A DNA stretch of 15,104 nt from Claveliimonas stercoravium (GCA_019117345.1 DWZW01000056.1:1-15104); one strand, 5' to 3'; shown: positions 6,607-13,726, counted from the stretch's first letter. A program made the numbers and translations. The notes: generated from the sequence alone by a model not told the origin.

Positions 6607-7560
6607 ATGAGTAATCCTTGGGAAGATCCAAACCAGGAGCAGAGAGCAGGCGGCGAACCCCACAAAATGCCCCAGGGCATGCCGACGGGGCCGGTGATGC
6701 CCCCTGTCAGGAAGGGTATCTGGTACGCCTGGACCCCCCTGATCATCAAATACCTCATCAGTATCTGCGTCAGCATGGCGGCTGTGATGGGGTACACATT
6801 TATCTATATTTCACGCCACTATGAAGAGACAGTGGGAGCCATGCAGGACCAGCAGGATATGCTGGACCTCTCTCTCTCCATCTCGGAGAGGATGCTGCAG
6901 TACACCACTCAGCTGGAGGGGATCACAGCCCTCATCGTCATCCCTGTCATTTTGTATATGTTCCACAGGGACAGGAAAAACGAGCGGCTGGCGGGCGTGA
7001 TACCCAACCGGAAGGCGCCCCTGTGGAAGTACGGGGCCGTGGCCGGGATAGCGGCAGCTCTGTGCGTGGGGCTGAACGATCTGATCCTGATATCAGGTAT
7101 TTCCAGCTACAGCGCCAGCTACCAGCAGACCTCCGACTCTCTCTACAGTGCTCCCTTCGGAATGCAGCTCCTCTGTCTGGGAGTCCTGGTCCCCATTTCG
7201 GAGGAGCTAGTCTTCCGGGGGATGATGTTCAAACGGCTGAGAGAGCAGTCCGGATTTATGCACGCGGCCATCTTCTCCAGCGTGGTGTTCGCCCTCCTCC
7301 ATGGGAATATGGTACAGATGCTGTACGCCTTTGCCACGGGCATGATGCTCAGCTATGTCTATGAAAAATATGGCTCCGTGAAGGCGCCGGCCACGGCCCA
7401 TGTGGTGATGAACCTCATCTCTGTCACGGCCACCCGGTTTGGCCTTTTTGGATGGCTGATGGAGGACAGACTGCGCATCAGTGTTGTAACGGTGCTGTGC
7501 GGGGCCCTTGCGGCTGCCATGTTTGTCCTGATCCAGAGGATTGATGAGCGGCCGCTGTGA
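6607..7560 (+). CDS. CPBP family intramembrane metalloprotease
   Basis: Polytopic membrane protein of the CPBP (Abi/CAAX protease, Rce1-like) family, 317 aa. A proline- and glutamine-rich cytoplasmic head (1-38) is followed by hydrophobic helices at about 39-68, 104-119, 142-165, 185-198, 220-235, 238-252, 262-275 and 291-309. The three family motifs are intact: E199-E200-x3-R204 in SEELVFRG, the FxxxH motif F228-H232 in VFALLHGN, and H265-x3-N269 in HVVMN. The start ATG at 6607 follows GCGAGG by 10 nt. The gene ends with tandem stops TGA TAA. Members process prenylated proteins, peptides or bacteriocin-related substrates, and some confer self-immunity. The substrate here is unknown. It stands upstream of two secreted cell-wall hydrolases, which fits an envelope role but does not prove one. 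Confidence 0.92.
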   Translation: MSNPWEDPNQEQRAGGEPHKMPQGMPTGPVMPPVRKGIWYAWTPLIIKYLISICVSMAAVMGYTFIYISRHYEETVGAMQDQQDMLDLSLSISERMLQYTTQLEGITALIVIPVILYMFHRDRKNERLAGVIPNRKAPLWKYGAVAGIAAALCVGLNDLILISGISSYSASYQQTSDSLYSAPFGMQLLCLGVLVPISEELVFRGMMFKRLREQSGFMHAAIFSSVVFALLHGNMVQMLYAFATGMMLSYVYEKYGSVKAPATAHVVMNLISVTATRFGLFGWLMEDRLRISVVTVLCGALAAAMFVLIQRIDERPL

Positions 7561-7572
7561 TAACGCCGGGTT

Positions 7573-7608
7573 TGTAAAAATGTGTACAAAATGTGACGAA
7601 AGTGTGAA
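7573..7608 (+). promoter_or_regulatory. TGT direct-repeat cluster upstream of the first hydrolase (possible WalR-like site)
   Basis: Direct repeat TGTA (7573-7576), N6, TGTA (7583-7586) is followed by TGTGAC-N5-TGTGAA (7592-7608). It lies just upstream of the -35 at 7634. The WalR (YycF) consensus known from Firmicutes is two TGTnAn half-sites 11 bp apart, and it controls PcsB-type hydrolases. The second pair fits that spacing with one deviating base per half-site. Assignment to WalR is inference. Confidence 0.3.
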
Positions 7609-7633
7609 AATGTTACAAAAATATTAAAAAATA

Positions 7634-7662
7634 TTGCGAAACGGTGACTGGTCCAGTATAAT
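7634..7662 (+). promoter_or_regulatory. Promoter of the first NlpC/P60 hydrolase gene
   Basis: TTGCGA (7634-7639), 17 nt, then a perfect TATAAT (7657-7662). Transcription would begin near 7669, leaving a leader of about 65 nt before the ATG at 7735. Confidence 0.65.
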
Positions 7663-7734
7663 AGAGGCTGTTGAAGACAGAAATGAAGGCAGGATAGCCA
7701 TAGCAAAATGACCGGAAAGGACGATGCAATAACG

Positions 7735-8844
7735 ATGAGGAGATATGGGAGAGTGGTTCTCGCTGCGGTCCTGGCCAGCTCCGTGGCCGTGACACCCGTA
7801 CTGGCAGCGCCGGACACAGAGGAACTTGAGAGCAGTAAAGCAGCGGCCCAGAGTGAGGCGGATTCGCTGCAGGAGCAGCTTACAGAGCTCCTCAATAAAG
7901 CGGGGGAGCTTGAGGAGGAGATGATCGCCACCGGCGAGAAGATCATACAGGCTCAGGACGACCTGGAGGCTGCCCAGCAGAAGGCGGAGGAGCAGTACGC
8001 ATCCATGAAGGTGCGCATCCAGTACATGTATGAGAACGGACAGTCCACTGCCATAGAGACGCTCCTGTCCGCTACGGATTTTTCGGATTTTATCAACAAG
8101 GCGGAGTATATATCCAATGTACATACCTATGACAGGAAGCAGCTCCAGGCTCTGGAGGAAACAGAGAATGAGATCAAGGAGCTGAAGGACACGCTGGAGG
8201 AGGAGCAGGCCAAGCAGGAGTCCATGCAGGCCGAGTACGAGGCCCAGGAGACAGAGCTGAACGCGACTCTCGAGGCGAAGAAGGCTGAGGTGGCCGACTA
8301 TGACCAGCAGATCCAGGCGGCAGCCGAGGCGGCGGCAGCGGAGGCAGCCCAGCGGGCAGCGGAAAGCCAGAGCTCACAGACTGACAGTGCCGTCTCTTCG
8401 ACAGGAAGCGGCGGCTCCGGAGGCAGTTCTACAGGGACCTCGAGCGGAAGTGGAACGTCCGGCTCCATCGGTTCATCCGGAAGTTCATCCGGCAGTACCT
8501 CCAGTGGAAATACATCGACTGCCCAGGCGATCGTAAACGCGGCTTACAGTCAGCTGGGAGTTCCCTACGTGTACGGCGGCTCCACGGCAGGTGTGGAGTT
8601 TGACTGCTCCGGACTTGTCCAGTATTGCCATGCGGTGGCAGGCATTTCTCTTCCCAGGACCTCCCAGGCACAGGGAGGCTGCGGCGTGGCGGTCAGCGAT
8701 CCCCAGCCGGGAGACATTGTGTGCTACGGAACTCATGTAGGTATCTACATAGGGAACGGTCAGATGATCCATGCGCCCAAGCCGGGGGATGTGGTCAAGA
8801 TCGCCAGCGTGTACGGGTCACCCTGGTACAGAAGATGCTGGTAG
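7735..8844 (+). CDS. Secreted coiled-coil NlpC/P60 peptidoglycan endopeptidase (PcsB-like), copy 1
   Basis: Predicted cell-wall hydrolase cleaving peptide stems of peptidoglycan outside the membrane. From the ATG at 7735 it has 369 aa. A signal peptide MRRYGRVVLAAVLASS... ends at about residue 24 (VLA/AP). A long coiled coil spans about 28-212, an Ala/Glu-rich stretch about 195-210, and a Ser/Gly/Thr linker about 213-262. The C-terminal NlpC/P60 domain (about 263-369) has catalytic C291 (DCSG), H334 (HVGIYIG) and third residue H346 (MIHAP). A start at 7708 adds nine residues with acidic charges before the signal peptide. I prefer 7735 because it aligns with the start of the paralogue at 9061, although both candidate ribosome binding sites are weak. 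It has its own promoter and terminator. Confidence 0.9.
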   Translation: MRRYGRVVLAAVLASSVAVTPVLAAPDTEELESSKAAAQSEADSLQEQLTELLNKAGELEEEMIATGEKIIQAQDDLEAAQQKAEEQYASMKVRIQYMYENGQSTAIETLLSATDFSDFINKAEYISNVHTYDRKQLQALEETENEIKELKDTLEEEQAKQESMQAEYEAQETELNATLEAKKAEVADYDQQIQAAAEAAAAEAAQRAAESQSSQTDSAVSSTGSGGSGGSSTGTSSGSGTSGSIGSSGSSSGSTSSGNTSTAQAIVNAAYSQLGVPYVYGGSTAGVEFDCSGLVQYCHAVAGISLPRTSQAQGGCGVAVSDPQPGDIVCYGTHVGIYIGNGQMIHAPKPGDVVKIASVYGSPWYRRCW

Positions 8845-8881
8845 GGACCTGCGGGGAAAGCAGGAGATATGGAAAAAGGAC

Positions 8882-8919
8882 AGTGCTCTGTCGCCGCTGC
8901 GGCGATAGGGCGCTTTTTT
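8882..8919 (+). terminator. Intrinsic terminator after hydrolase copy 1
   Basis: A 15-bp stem (8882-8896 with 8900-8914, including three G-U pairs) with a 3-nt loop, rich in GCCG/CGGC, is followed by T5 (8915-8919). A strong factor-independent terminator, 37 nt after the stop codon. Confidence 0.88.
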
Positions 8920-8981
8920 CTGTCAATGCGGACAAATTTCCTTCTGCGAATTTCCGGAAATTGTTGAAATAAATGAAAAGA

Positions 8982-8995
8982 TGTAGTAACATGTA
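8982..8995 (+). promoter_or_regulatory. TGTA-N6-TGTA direct repeat upstream of hydrolase copy 2
   Basis: TGTA at 8982-8985 and 8992-8995, one helical turn apart. The same spacing occurs upstream of copy 1 (7573-7586). It may be a shared binding site for an envelope-stress regulator. Four-base half-sites in AT-rich DNA are weak evidence taken alone. Confidence 0.3.
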
Positions 8996-9027
8996 ATTTG
9001 AATAAGTGGAAACTGAATTCATAAGAG

Positions 9028-9033
9028 TATAAA
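9028..9033 (+). promoter_or_regulatory. Possible -10 element of hydrolase copy 2
   Basis: TATAAA lies 28 nt before the start codon. No matching -35 is seen at 16-18 nt, so a promoter here may depend on an activator binding near the TGTA repeats (8982-8995). Tentative. Confidence 0.3.
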
Positions 9034-9060
9034 TAATTTACAACAGACAGGTGGGAGAAT

Positions 9061-10173
9061 ATGAAGAGAAAAATCGCACAGGCTTTTATCACGGCAGCGC
9101 TGATCAGCTCCATGGCAGTCAGCCCCGTCTTCGCTACGCCCTCTGTGGAGGACCTGCAGAATGACAAGGCGGCGGCAGAGGACGAGGTGGTTTCGCTCCA
9201 GTCAGAGCTGACAGGCATCCTGGACAAGATCAGCACGCTGGAGGCAGACCTGCAGAAAAAGCAGGAGGAGATCGACCAGGCGAACATAGACCTGGAGGAG
9301 GCTATTGTCCAGCAGGACCAGCAGTATGAGGACATGAAAAAGCGTATCCAGTACATGTACGAGTCCGGAAGCGGAAATGAACTGGAGCTGCTCCTGTCGG
9401 CGGAAAGCTTTTCCGATCTGGTGAACAAGGCCGAGTACATAAAAAATGTGCATACATATGACAGAGAAAAGCAGGAGGAGTACATAGCTACAACGAAGAA
9501 GATAGAGAAGCTCTCCGAGAGCCTCCAGGAGGAGGCGGAGAGCATGACGCAGATGCAGAGCCAGCTGGAGGAGGACAAGACTTCCCTGGGCACCATGATC
9601 GAGGGAAAGCAGTCCGAGATTGCCCAGCTGGACGCGGACATCCAGGAGGCGGTGGCGGCCCAGCAGGCGGCGGAAGAGGCCCGCAGGCAGCAGGAGGCGG
9701 CAGCGGCAGCAGCCGCAGCCCAGGACACCGCACCCAGCCAGCCGTCTAACGGCGGCTCCGGCGGGGGCAGCTCCAGCGGAGGCAGCGGTTCCGGAGGCGG
9801 CAGCAGCACGGTGGTACCTCCCCAGGGGAGGGACGGATGGGCGGTAGTGGCCTATGCGAGACAGTTCCTGGGCAATCCCTATGTATATGGCGGCAACAGC
9901 CTGACAGACGGTATCGACTGCTCCGGATTTACCCAGCAGATCTATGCGGCCTTTGGAGTCAGCCTCGGCAGGACGGACACAGCCCAGGCATCGGCGGGAG
10001 TGGAAATCCCTCTCTCCCAGGCTCAGGCGGGAGACCTGGTTGTCTACTATGGACATGTGGGTATCTACAATGGAAGCGGCGGCCTGATACATGCGTCGTC
10101 GCCGTCGGTGGGGATCATCGAGTCTCCGAGCTGCACGTATCGTCAGATACGCTGCGTGAGGAGAGTCCTCTGA
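9061..10173 (+). CDS. Secreted coiled-coil NlpC/P60 peptidoglycan endopeptidase (PcsB-like), copy 2
   Basis: Paralogue of the preceding gene, 370 aa, with the same plan. A signal peptide ends at about residue 25 (VFA/TP). Coiled coil runs about 28-215 with an alanine run (213-220), followed by a Gly/Ser linker (about 230-250). The NlpC/P60 domain (about 258-370) has catalytic C287 (GIDCSG), H332 (GHVGIYN) and H344 (LIHASS). Shared blocks between the copies include RIQYMYE, FSDL/F-NKAEYI and NVHTYDR, pointing to gene duplication. The linker and catalytic domain differ more than the coiled coil, which suggests the same partner but different wall substrates. The start at 9061 is fixed by GGTGGGAG 6 nt upstream and by the signal peptide. 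A terminator follows. PcsB-type proteins are activated by FtsEX; no ftsEX is in the window. Confidence 0.93.
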   Translation: MKRKIAQAFITAALISSMAVSPVFATPSVEDLQNDKAAAEDEVVSLQSELTGILDKISTLEADLQKKQEEIDQANIDLEEAIVQQDQQYEDMKKRIQYMYESGSGNELELLLSAESFSDLVNKAEYIKNVHTYDREKQEEYIATTKKIEKLSESLQEEAESMTQMQSQLEEDKTSLGTMIEGKQSEIAQLDADIQEAVAAQQAAEEARRQQEAAAAAAAAQDTAPSQPSNGGSGGGSSSGGSGSGGGSSTVVPPQGRDGWAVVAYARQFLGNPYVYGGNSLTDGIDCSGFTQQIYAAFGVSLGRTDTAQASAGVEIPLSQAQAGDLVVYYGHVGIYNGSGGLIHASSPSVGIIESPSCTYRQIRCVRRVL

Positions 10174-10192
10174 TCCTTGGTGGACAGACAGA

Positions 10193-10223
10193 GGGTCTGC
10201 GCTTTGTGGCGCAGGCCCTTTTT
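10193..10223 (+). terminator. Intrinsic terminator after hydrolase copy 2
   Basis: Stem GGGTCTGCGC (10193-10202) pairs with GCGCAGGCCC (10209-10218), with one G-U pair and a 6-nt loop, followed by T5 (10219-10223). Confidence 0.85.
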
Positions 10224-10234
10224 GCGCGATACGC

Positions 10235-10249
10235 CCGGAGGAGTTCCGG
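10235..10249. promoter_or_regulatory. Short inverted repeat upstream of the exporter promoter
   Basis: CCGGA (10235-10239) and TCCGG (10245-10249) flank 5 bp, 20 bp upstream of the -35 at 10270. It could be an operator. LytTR proteins usually bind direct repeats, so the link to the downstream regulator is weak. Confidence 0.2.
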
Positions 10250-10269
10250 CCATGCTTCCTCCCCGTATA

Positions 10270-10298
10270 TTGCATTCTGCGTCTTCATCCAGTACAAT
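10270..10298 (+). promoter_or_regulatory. Promoter of the LytTR/ABC exporter operon
   Basis: TTGCAT (10270-10275), 17-nt spacer, TACAAT (10293-10298). Transcription would start near 10305. That makes the TTG at 10310 an unlikely start and supports the ATG at 10358. Confidence 0.6.
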
Positions 10299-10357
10299 GG
10301 AGGAGTATTTTGACTGTTGCGGAAAATGGCAAGAGTGATGACAAAGGAGAACAGACT

Positions 10358-11233
10358 ATGGAAGAGCTTTTGAGGGAGGTTTTATCCGGCAGTCGGATGC
10401 TCCACTTTGAGGGGACCAAAAAGGACGAGGCACCTCTGGTGGAGGCGGCGGGCCGGGACGCGGGATATGTGGAAGATGAGGGAGCCCTGTATGAAAAGAT
10501 GACAGTGAGGAAATATCTGAAGTTTTTCGCGGGGCTGTCGGGCACGGAGAAGAGGGTGCGCTCCGCGGTGGAGCAGATGCATCTTTCGGAGCTGCTCGGG
10601 AAAAGGCTGAGCTCCTGCACGGAGGGGCAGAAGAAGCGGGTGCGTATCGCGCGGGAGATCGTCAGGGGGGCAGAGGATTACTTTATCCTGAACCCCATCG
10701 CCTTTGAGGAGGAGGAGTCAAAGAAGGTCATCCTCGGCTGGATGGAGAGCTTCTGCGAGCGGGAGGGGCGGCTCATAACACTCTCCTGGTCCCACCGGGA
10801 CACCTGCATCTGCCCCGGGGACCACTATGAGATTGCCCGGGACGGTGTGCGGTGCATCGACCAGGGGGAGAGCACACAGGACAGCCCGGAGCTTCCCCAG
10901 GTGAGCAAGATTTCTGTCTCCTACAATGAAAAGAATTTCCTTTTTAATCCGGAGGAGATCGACTACGTGGAGGCGAACGACGGAAAGGTTTTTGTGTATG
11001 TGAGGAGGGAGCAGTATGCAGGGGACTTCAGGATGAGTGACCTGGAGGAAAAGCTGGCTAGGTTCGGCTTCTTCCGGTGCCACCGCTCCTACATCGTGAA
11101 CATGCAGAAGGTGGTGGAGCTGGTGAAGTGGACGAGGAATTCCTACTCCCTGCGCCTGGCGGGGTATGAGAAGACAGATGTTCCCCTGTCCAAGGGAAAG
11201 ATACAGGAGCTTCGGAGCATGTATGAGTTTTAG
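10358..11233 (+). CDS. Regulator fusing a degenerate ABC ATPase domain to a LytTR DNA-binding domain
   Basis: Predicted transcriptional regulator of the following exporter genes, 291 aa. The N-terminal half (about 1-170) is a remnant ABC ATPase. It has no Walker A and keeps GALYEKMTV (42-50), which matches GLYEKMTV in the operon's intact ATPase. A signature-like LSSCTEGQKKRVRIARE (85-101) remains, but the Walker B acidic pair is lost (YFILNPIAF, 108-116). ATP hydrolysis is therefore not expected. The C-terminal half (about 184-288) is a LytTR domain with RCHRSYIVNMQKV (240-252) and a basic, aromatic tail. A receiver domain is absent. ABC/LytTR fusions are a known but little-studied Firmicutes regulator type. 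The ATG at 10358 has AAGGAG 8 nt upstream. An alternative TTG at 10310 adds 16 residues. The next gene starts 21 bp downstream. Confidence 0.88.
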   Translation: MEELLREVLSGSRMLHFEGTKKDEAPLVEAAGRDAGYVEDEGALYEKMTVRKYLKFFAGLSGTEKRVRSAVEQMHLSELLGKRLSSCTEGQKKRVRIAREIVRGAEDYFILNPIAFEEEESKKVILGWMESFCEREGRLITLSWSHRDTCICPGDHYEIARDGVRCIDQGESTQDSPELPQVSKISVSYNEKNFLFNPEEIDYVEANDGKVFVYVRREQYAGDFRMSDLEEKLARFGFFRCHRSYIVNMQKVVELVKWTRNSYSLRLAGYEKTDVPLSKGKIQELRSMYEF

Positions 11234-11254
11234 AGGTAAGGGAGGAAAACAGCT

Positions 11255-11980
11255 ATGAAGAAAATGTGGACGCTGCTGAAAAAAGATATCTGGACATCCT
11301 TTACGGACAAGACGATCCTCTTGATGGTCCTGACGCCGGCCATCCTGGCCCTCATCTTCCGGGTGGTGTACTTTGATCCCTGGATGCTGCTCCTGACCAT
11401 GGCTCTTTTTAACATCGTGCTGGTGCCGCTGACAGATTATCCCCTTCTTCTTGTGGAGGAGAAGGAGAGAGATACCCTGTCCCTTCTGTCCCGGTCCGGC
11501 GTGTCGCTGGCCCACTTTGCGCTGTCCAAGGCAGGGGCCTGTCTTGTGGTGGGAGAGCTCATGGCTGTGGTGGTGTTTCTGATCGCGGGGGCGGATATGT
11601 CGCTCCTGCCGGAGTACCTGCTGGTCCATCTGGCCGGGGTGACGGCCCTTCTGCCCTGGGGCTTCCTGACCGGTGTGTACGCGAAGGACCAGAACAGCGT
11701 AAATGTGTACGCGGCCGTCAGTGTGGTGGCTGTCTATGTGGCTCCGGTCTTTTCCTACTGGAACGTGGCATTTGGAAGGCTGGCAGAGTTCCTGCCCACC
11801 GGCATCCTGGGCGTGGTCCTGAAGAAGCTGCAGCCCATGGAGGGCTTTATGGATGTGTCCCTGGTCTGGGGAGGGGCCGTGTGCGCGGTCTGGTTCCTGG
11901 CAGGAATCGCTTCCCTCTTTGTGATCCGGAAAAAGAGACCCTTTTTCCCCGCCCTGGAGGCCGGGACGCGTCAGAGATAA
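11255..11980 (+). CDS. ABC-2 type transporter permease, first subunit
   Basis: Integral membrane subunit of 241 aa. The N-terminal cytoplasmic stretch MKKMWTLLKKDIWTSFTDK is followed by hydrophobic helices at about 22-38, 44-62, 96-114, 123-143, 148-168 and 201-224. A cytoplasmic segment EEKERDTLSLL lies after the second helix. Start supported by GGGAGG 9 nt upstream. It resembles the second permease (12967) in the TLLKKD opening, the EEKE-x-x-TL loop and the helix layout, so the two may form a heterodimeric channel. It lies directly after the LytTR fusion regulator. The ATPase follows after a 150-bp gap that holds a terminator-like hairpin. Substrate unknown: small peptides, lantibiotic-like molecules or lipids are typical of such exporters. 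Confidence 0.85.
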   Translation: MKKMWTLLKKDIWTSFTDKTILLMVLTPAILALIFRVVYFDPWMLLLTMALFNIVLVPLTDYPLLLVEEKERDTLSLLSRSGVSLAHFALSKAGACLVVGELMAVVVFLIAGADMSLLPEYLLVHLAGVTALLPWGFLTGVYAKDQNSVNVYAAVSVVAVYVAPVFSYWNVAFGRLAEFLPTGILGVVLKKLQPMEGFMDVSLVWGGAVCAVWFLAGIASLFVIRKKRPFFPALEAGTRQR

Positions 11981-12003
11981 GAAATAAAAAAGTGACTTTT
12001 GGA

Positions 12004-12035
12004 GGTGAGGCATTGCAGGTCTCACCCCTTTTTTT
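12004..12035 (+). terminator. Weak terminator or attenuator inside the exporter operon
   Basis: GGTGAG (12004-12009) pairs with CTCACC (12021-12026) around an 11-nt loop and is followed by T7 (12029-12035). The stem is only 6 bp, so partial read-through is likely. It would lower expression of the ATPase and second permease relative to the regulator and first permease. No convincing new promoter lies between it and the ATPase start at 12131. Confidence 0.5.
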
Positions 12036-12130
12036 GCTCCGTTCATCCTCTGACAGGCTCCATTTACCGGGAAAATAAGGTGAAAATCCAGAGAAACGGT
12101 AAGATAGGAGCTGTAAGGAGGACGAAAGCC

Positions 12131-12964
12131 ATGACAAACATCGTAAAAGCAGATCAACTGACAAAGACCTTTGGAAATGTAAAGGCGCTGGATCACTGTG
12201 ATCTGGAGATCAAAAAAGGAGAGATATTCGGATATCTGGGACCCTCCGGCGCGGGAAAGACAACCACTATCAAGCTCCTCACCGGGCAGCTCCACAGCGA
12301 CAGCGGGGAGGTGACGGTACTGGGGAAGGACCCGTTTTCTCCGGATATAAAAAAGAAAATAGGCATTATGAGCGACATGAGCGGCCTGTATGAGAAGATG
12401 ACGGTCTATGAGAACCTGGACCTGTTTGCGGATATTTACGGGATCAGGGACAAAAAGGAAAAAATACGGAGGACGCTGGAGGCGGTGGAGCTCCTGGACG
12501 CCGCCAAAAAGAAGGTGGAGAAGCTCTCCAGGGGCATGAAGCAGAGGCTGGTCTTCGCAAGGACCATCCTCCACGATCCGGGCCTTCTCTTTCTGGATGA
12601 GCCCACAGCCAACCTTGACCCGGCCACGGCGGACGAGATACGGGATCTCATAAGAAAGCTGAACCGGGAGGGGGCCACCGTCTTTCTCACCACCCACAAC
12701 ATGGAGGAGGCGGATGAGCTCTGTCACAGAGTGGCCCTTCTGAACAGGGGGAGCATCGTGGAGAGCGGTTCGCCGGAGGAGCTGAAGCTGAAATACTCAC
12801 ACAAAAGGGTGGTCATCACCACGAAGGAGGGGAAAAGGGAAGTGCCCCTTGAAAGAGAAGCCCTGCTGGAGTCCCTGGGGCAGGCCGGAGAGGTCCTCAT
12901 GATCCACTCCGAGGAGCCCAGTCTCCGGGATGTATTTCTTACACTGACAAAGGAGGAGCAATAG
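12131..12964 (+). CDS. ABC transporter ATP-binding protein
   Basis: Energy-coupling subunit of the exporter, 277 aa. It shows Walker A GPSGAGKTT (37-45), the conserved GLYEKMTVYENL stretch (85-96) after the Q-loop region, signature LSRGMKQRL (132-140), Walker B LLFLDEP (152-158), D-loop NLDP (161-164) and switch H189 (TTHNMEEA). All catalytic motifs are intact. The C-terminal 60 residues form the small extra domain usual in DRA/NatA-type drug and antibiotic exporters. The start at 12131 has AAGGAGG 9 nt upstream. A longer reading from 11999 would translate the terminator-like hairpin region and is rejected. The second permease starts 2 bp after its stop. It probably serves both permeases and may be the family from which the regulator's dead ABC domain came. 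Confidence 0.95.
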   Translation: MTNIVKADQLTKTFGNVKALDHCDLEIKKGEIFGYLGPSGAGKTTTIKLLTGQLHSDSGEVTVLGKDPFSPDIKKKIGIMSDMSGLYEKMTVYENLDLFADIYGIRDKKEKIRRTLEAVELLDAAKKKVEKLSRGMKQRLVFARTILHDPGLLFLDEPTANLDPATADEIRDLIRKLNREGATVFLTTHNMEEADELCHRVALLNRGSIVESGSPEELKLKYSHKRVVITTKEGKREVPLEREALLESLGQAGEVLMIHSEEPSLRDVFLTLTKEEQ

Positions 12965-12966
12965 CT

Positions 12967-13686
12967 ATGAGCGGAAAGATCATTTTTACGTTACTGAAAA
13001 AGGACCTGAAGGGGTGCCTGACCAACAAGAATATCCTGGTGAGCTTTCTCATCCCCATCGTATTCTGTTTTATCTACCAGAACGTCTTCAGCGACCTGGG
13101 AGATGAGGCGGGGGCTTATGTGCTAGGTATGTGCGCCGTATTTTCCATCGCCATCAGTCCCACCAGCATCTTGCCTGTGATGATCGCCGAGGAGAAGGAA
13201 AAATACACCCTCCGGTCCCTCATGATGGCCCGGGTGAGAGGGCAGGAGTTCCTGGCCTCCAAACTGCTGGTCTGCCTTCTGATGACGCTCCTGGACGCGG
13301 CGGCCGTGTTCTTCATCACAGGGGGCGATATGAAGGATTTCCCGGTCTACACAGGGGCTGTGCTGCTGGCTTCAGCGGGCCTGTGCTTCCTGGGGGCGCT
13401 GGCGGGACTTCTGGCCAGGGACCAGGCGTCGGCGGGGACCATCGGGGCGCCCCTCATGCTGCTGACCATGCTGCCTCCTCTTTTCGGGGGACTGAATGAG
13501 ACGCTGGAGAAGGTGTCTGTAGCTGTGCCCACCACCTCCTTTCAGACGATCTACAATGGAGTGACTCAAGATCAGGAGCTGCTGGCAAAGAGCAATCTCA
13601 TCGCCCTGGGCGTGTGCGCCCTGTGGATCGGGGCCGGGTACATCCTGTTCAACCTTTTCTATCAGAGAAAGGGCATTGACTGCTGA
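12967..13686 (+). CDS. ABC-2 type transporter permease, second subunit
   Basis: Membrane subunit of 239 aa, paralogous to the permease at 11255. It opens MSGKIIFTLLKKDLKG and has hydrophobic helices at about 25-39, 52-72, 98-118, 126-145, 152-172 and 210-230. A cytoplasmic EEKEKYTLRSL loop follows the second helix. Its ribosome binding site AGGAGG is at the very end of the ATPase gene, and only 2 bp separate the stop from its ATG, so the two are translationally coupled. Two unlike permeases with one ATPase suggest a heterodimeric exporter. No clear intrinsic terminator is seen between its stop and the rpsB promoter at 13727. Confidence 0.87.
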   Translation: MSGKIIFTLLKKDLKGCLTNKNILVSFLIPIVFCFIYQNVFSDLGDEAGAYVLGMCAVFSIAISPTSILPVMIAEEKEKYTLRSLMMARVRGQEFLASKLLVCLLMTLLDAAAVFFITGGDMKDFPVYTGAVLLASAGLCFLGALAGLLARDQASAGTIGAPLMLLTMLPPLFGGLNETLEKVSVAVPTTSFQTIYNGVTQDQELLAKSNLIALGVCALWIGAGYILFNLFYQRKGIDC

Positions 13687-13726
13687 TAAATCCTGCAAAA
13701 CAGCGGCACAAAATGAGGAGAAGTGC

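Noticed and set aside
8390..8530. Ser/Gly-coding repetitive DNA as a possible repeat array
   Set aside because: The repeats are imperfect codon-level repetition of a protein linker, not direct DNA repeats with spacers.
8760..10275. Long minus-strand frames across the second hydrolase gene
   Set aside because: Antisense of the repetitive coiled-coil and Gly/Ser linker codons. They contain long Ser or Leu/Gly runs and no start signals.
10310..10357. TTG start for the LytTR fusion regulator
   Set aside because: It would lie only a few bases after the predicted transcription start and its ribosome binding site spacing is 4 nt. The ATG at 10358 has a better site.
10718..12727. A 669-codon open frame on the minus strand
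   Set aside because: It lies antisense to four well-motived genes, has no ribosome binding site, is rich in His/Gln/Gly/Leu as expected of antisense frames in GC-biased DNA, and crosses operon gaps without any recognisable domain.
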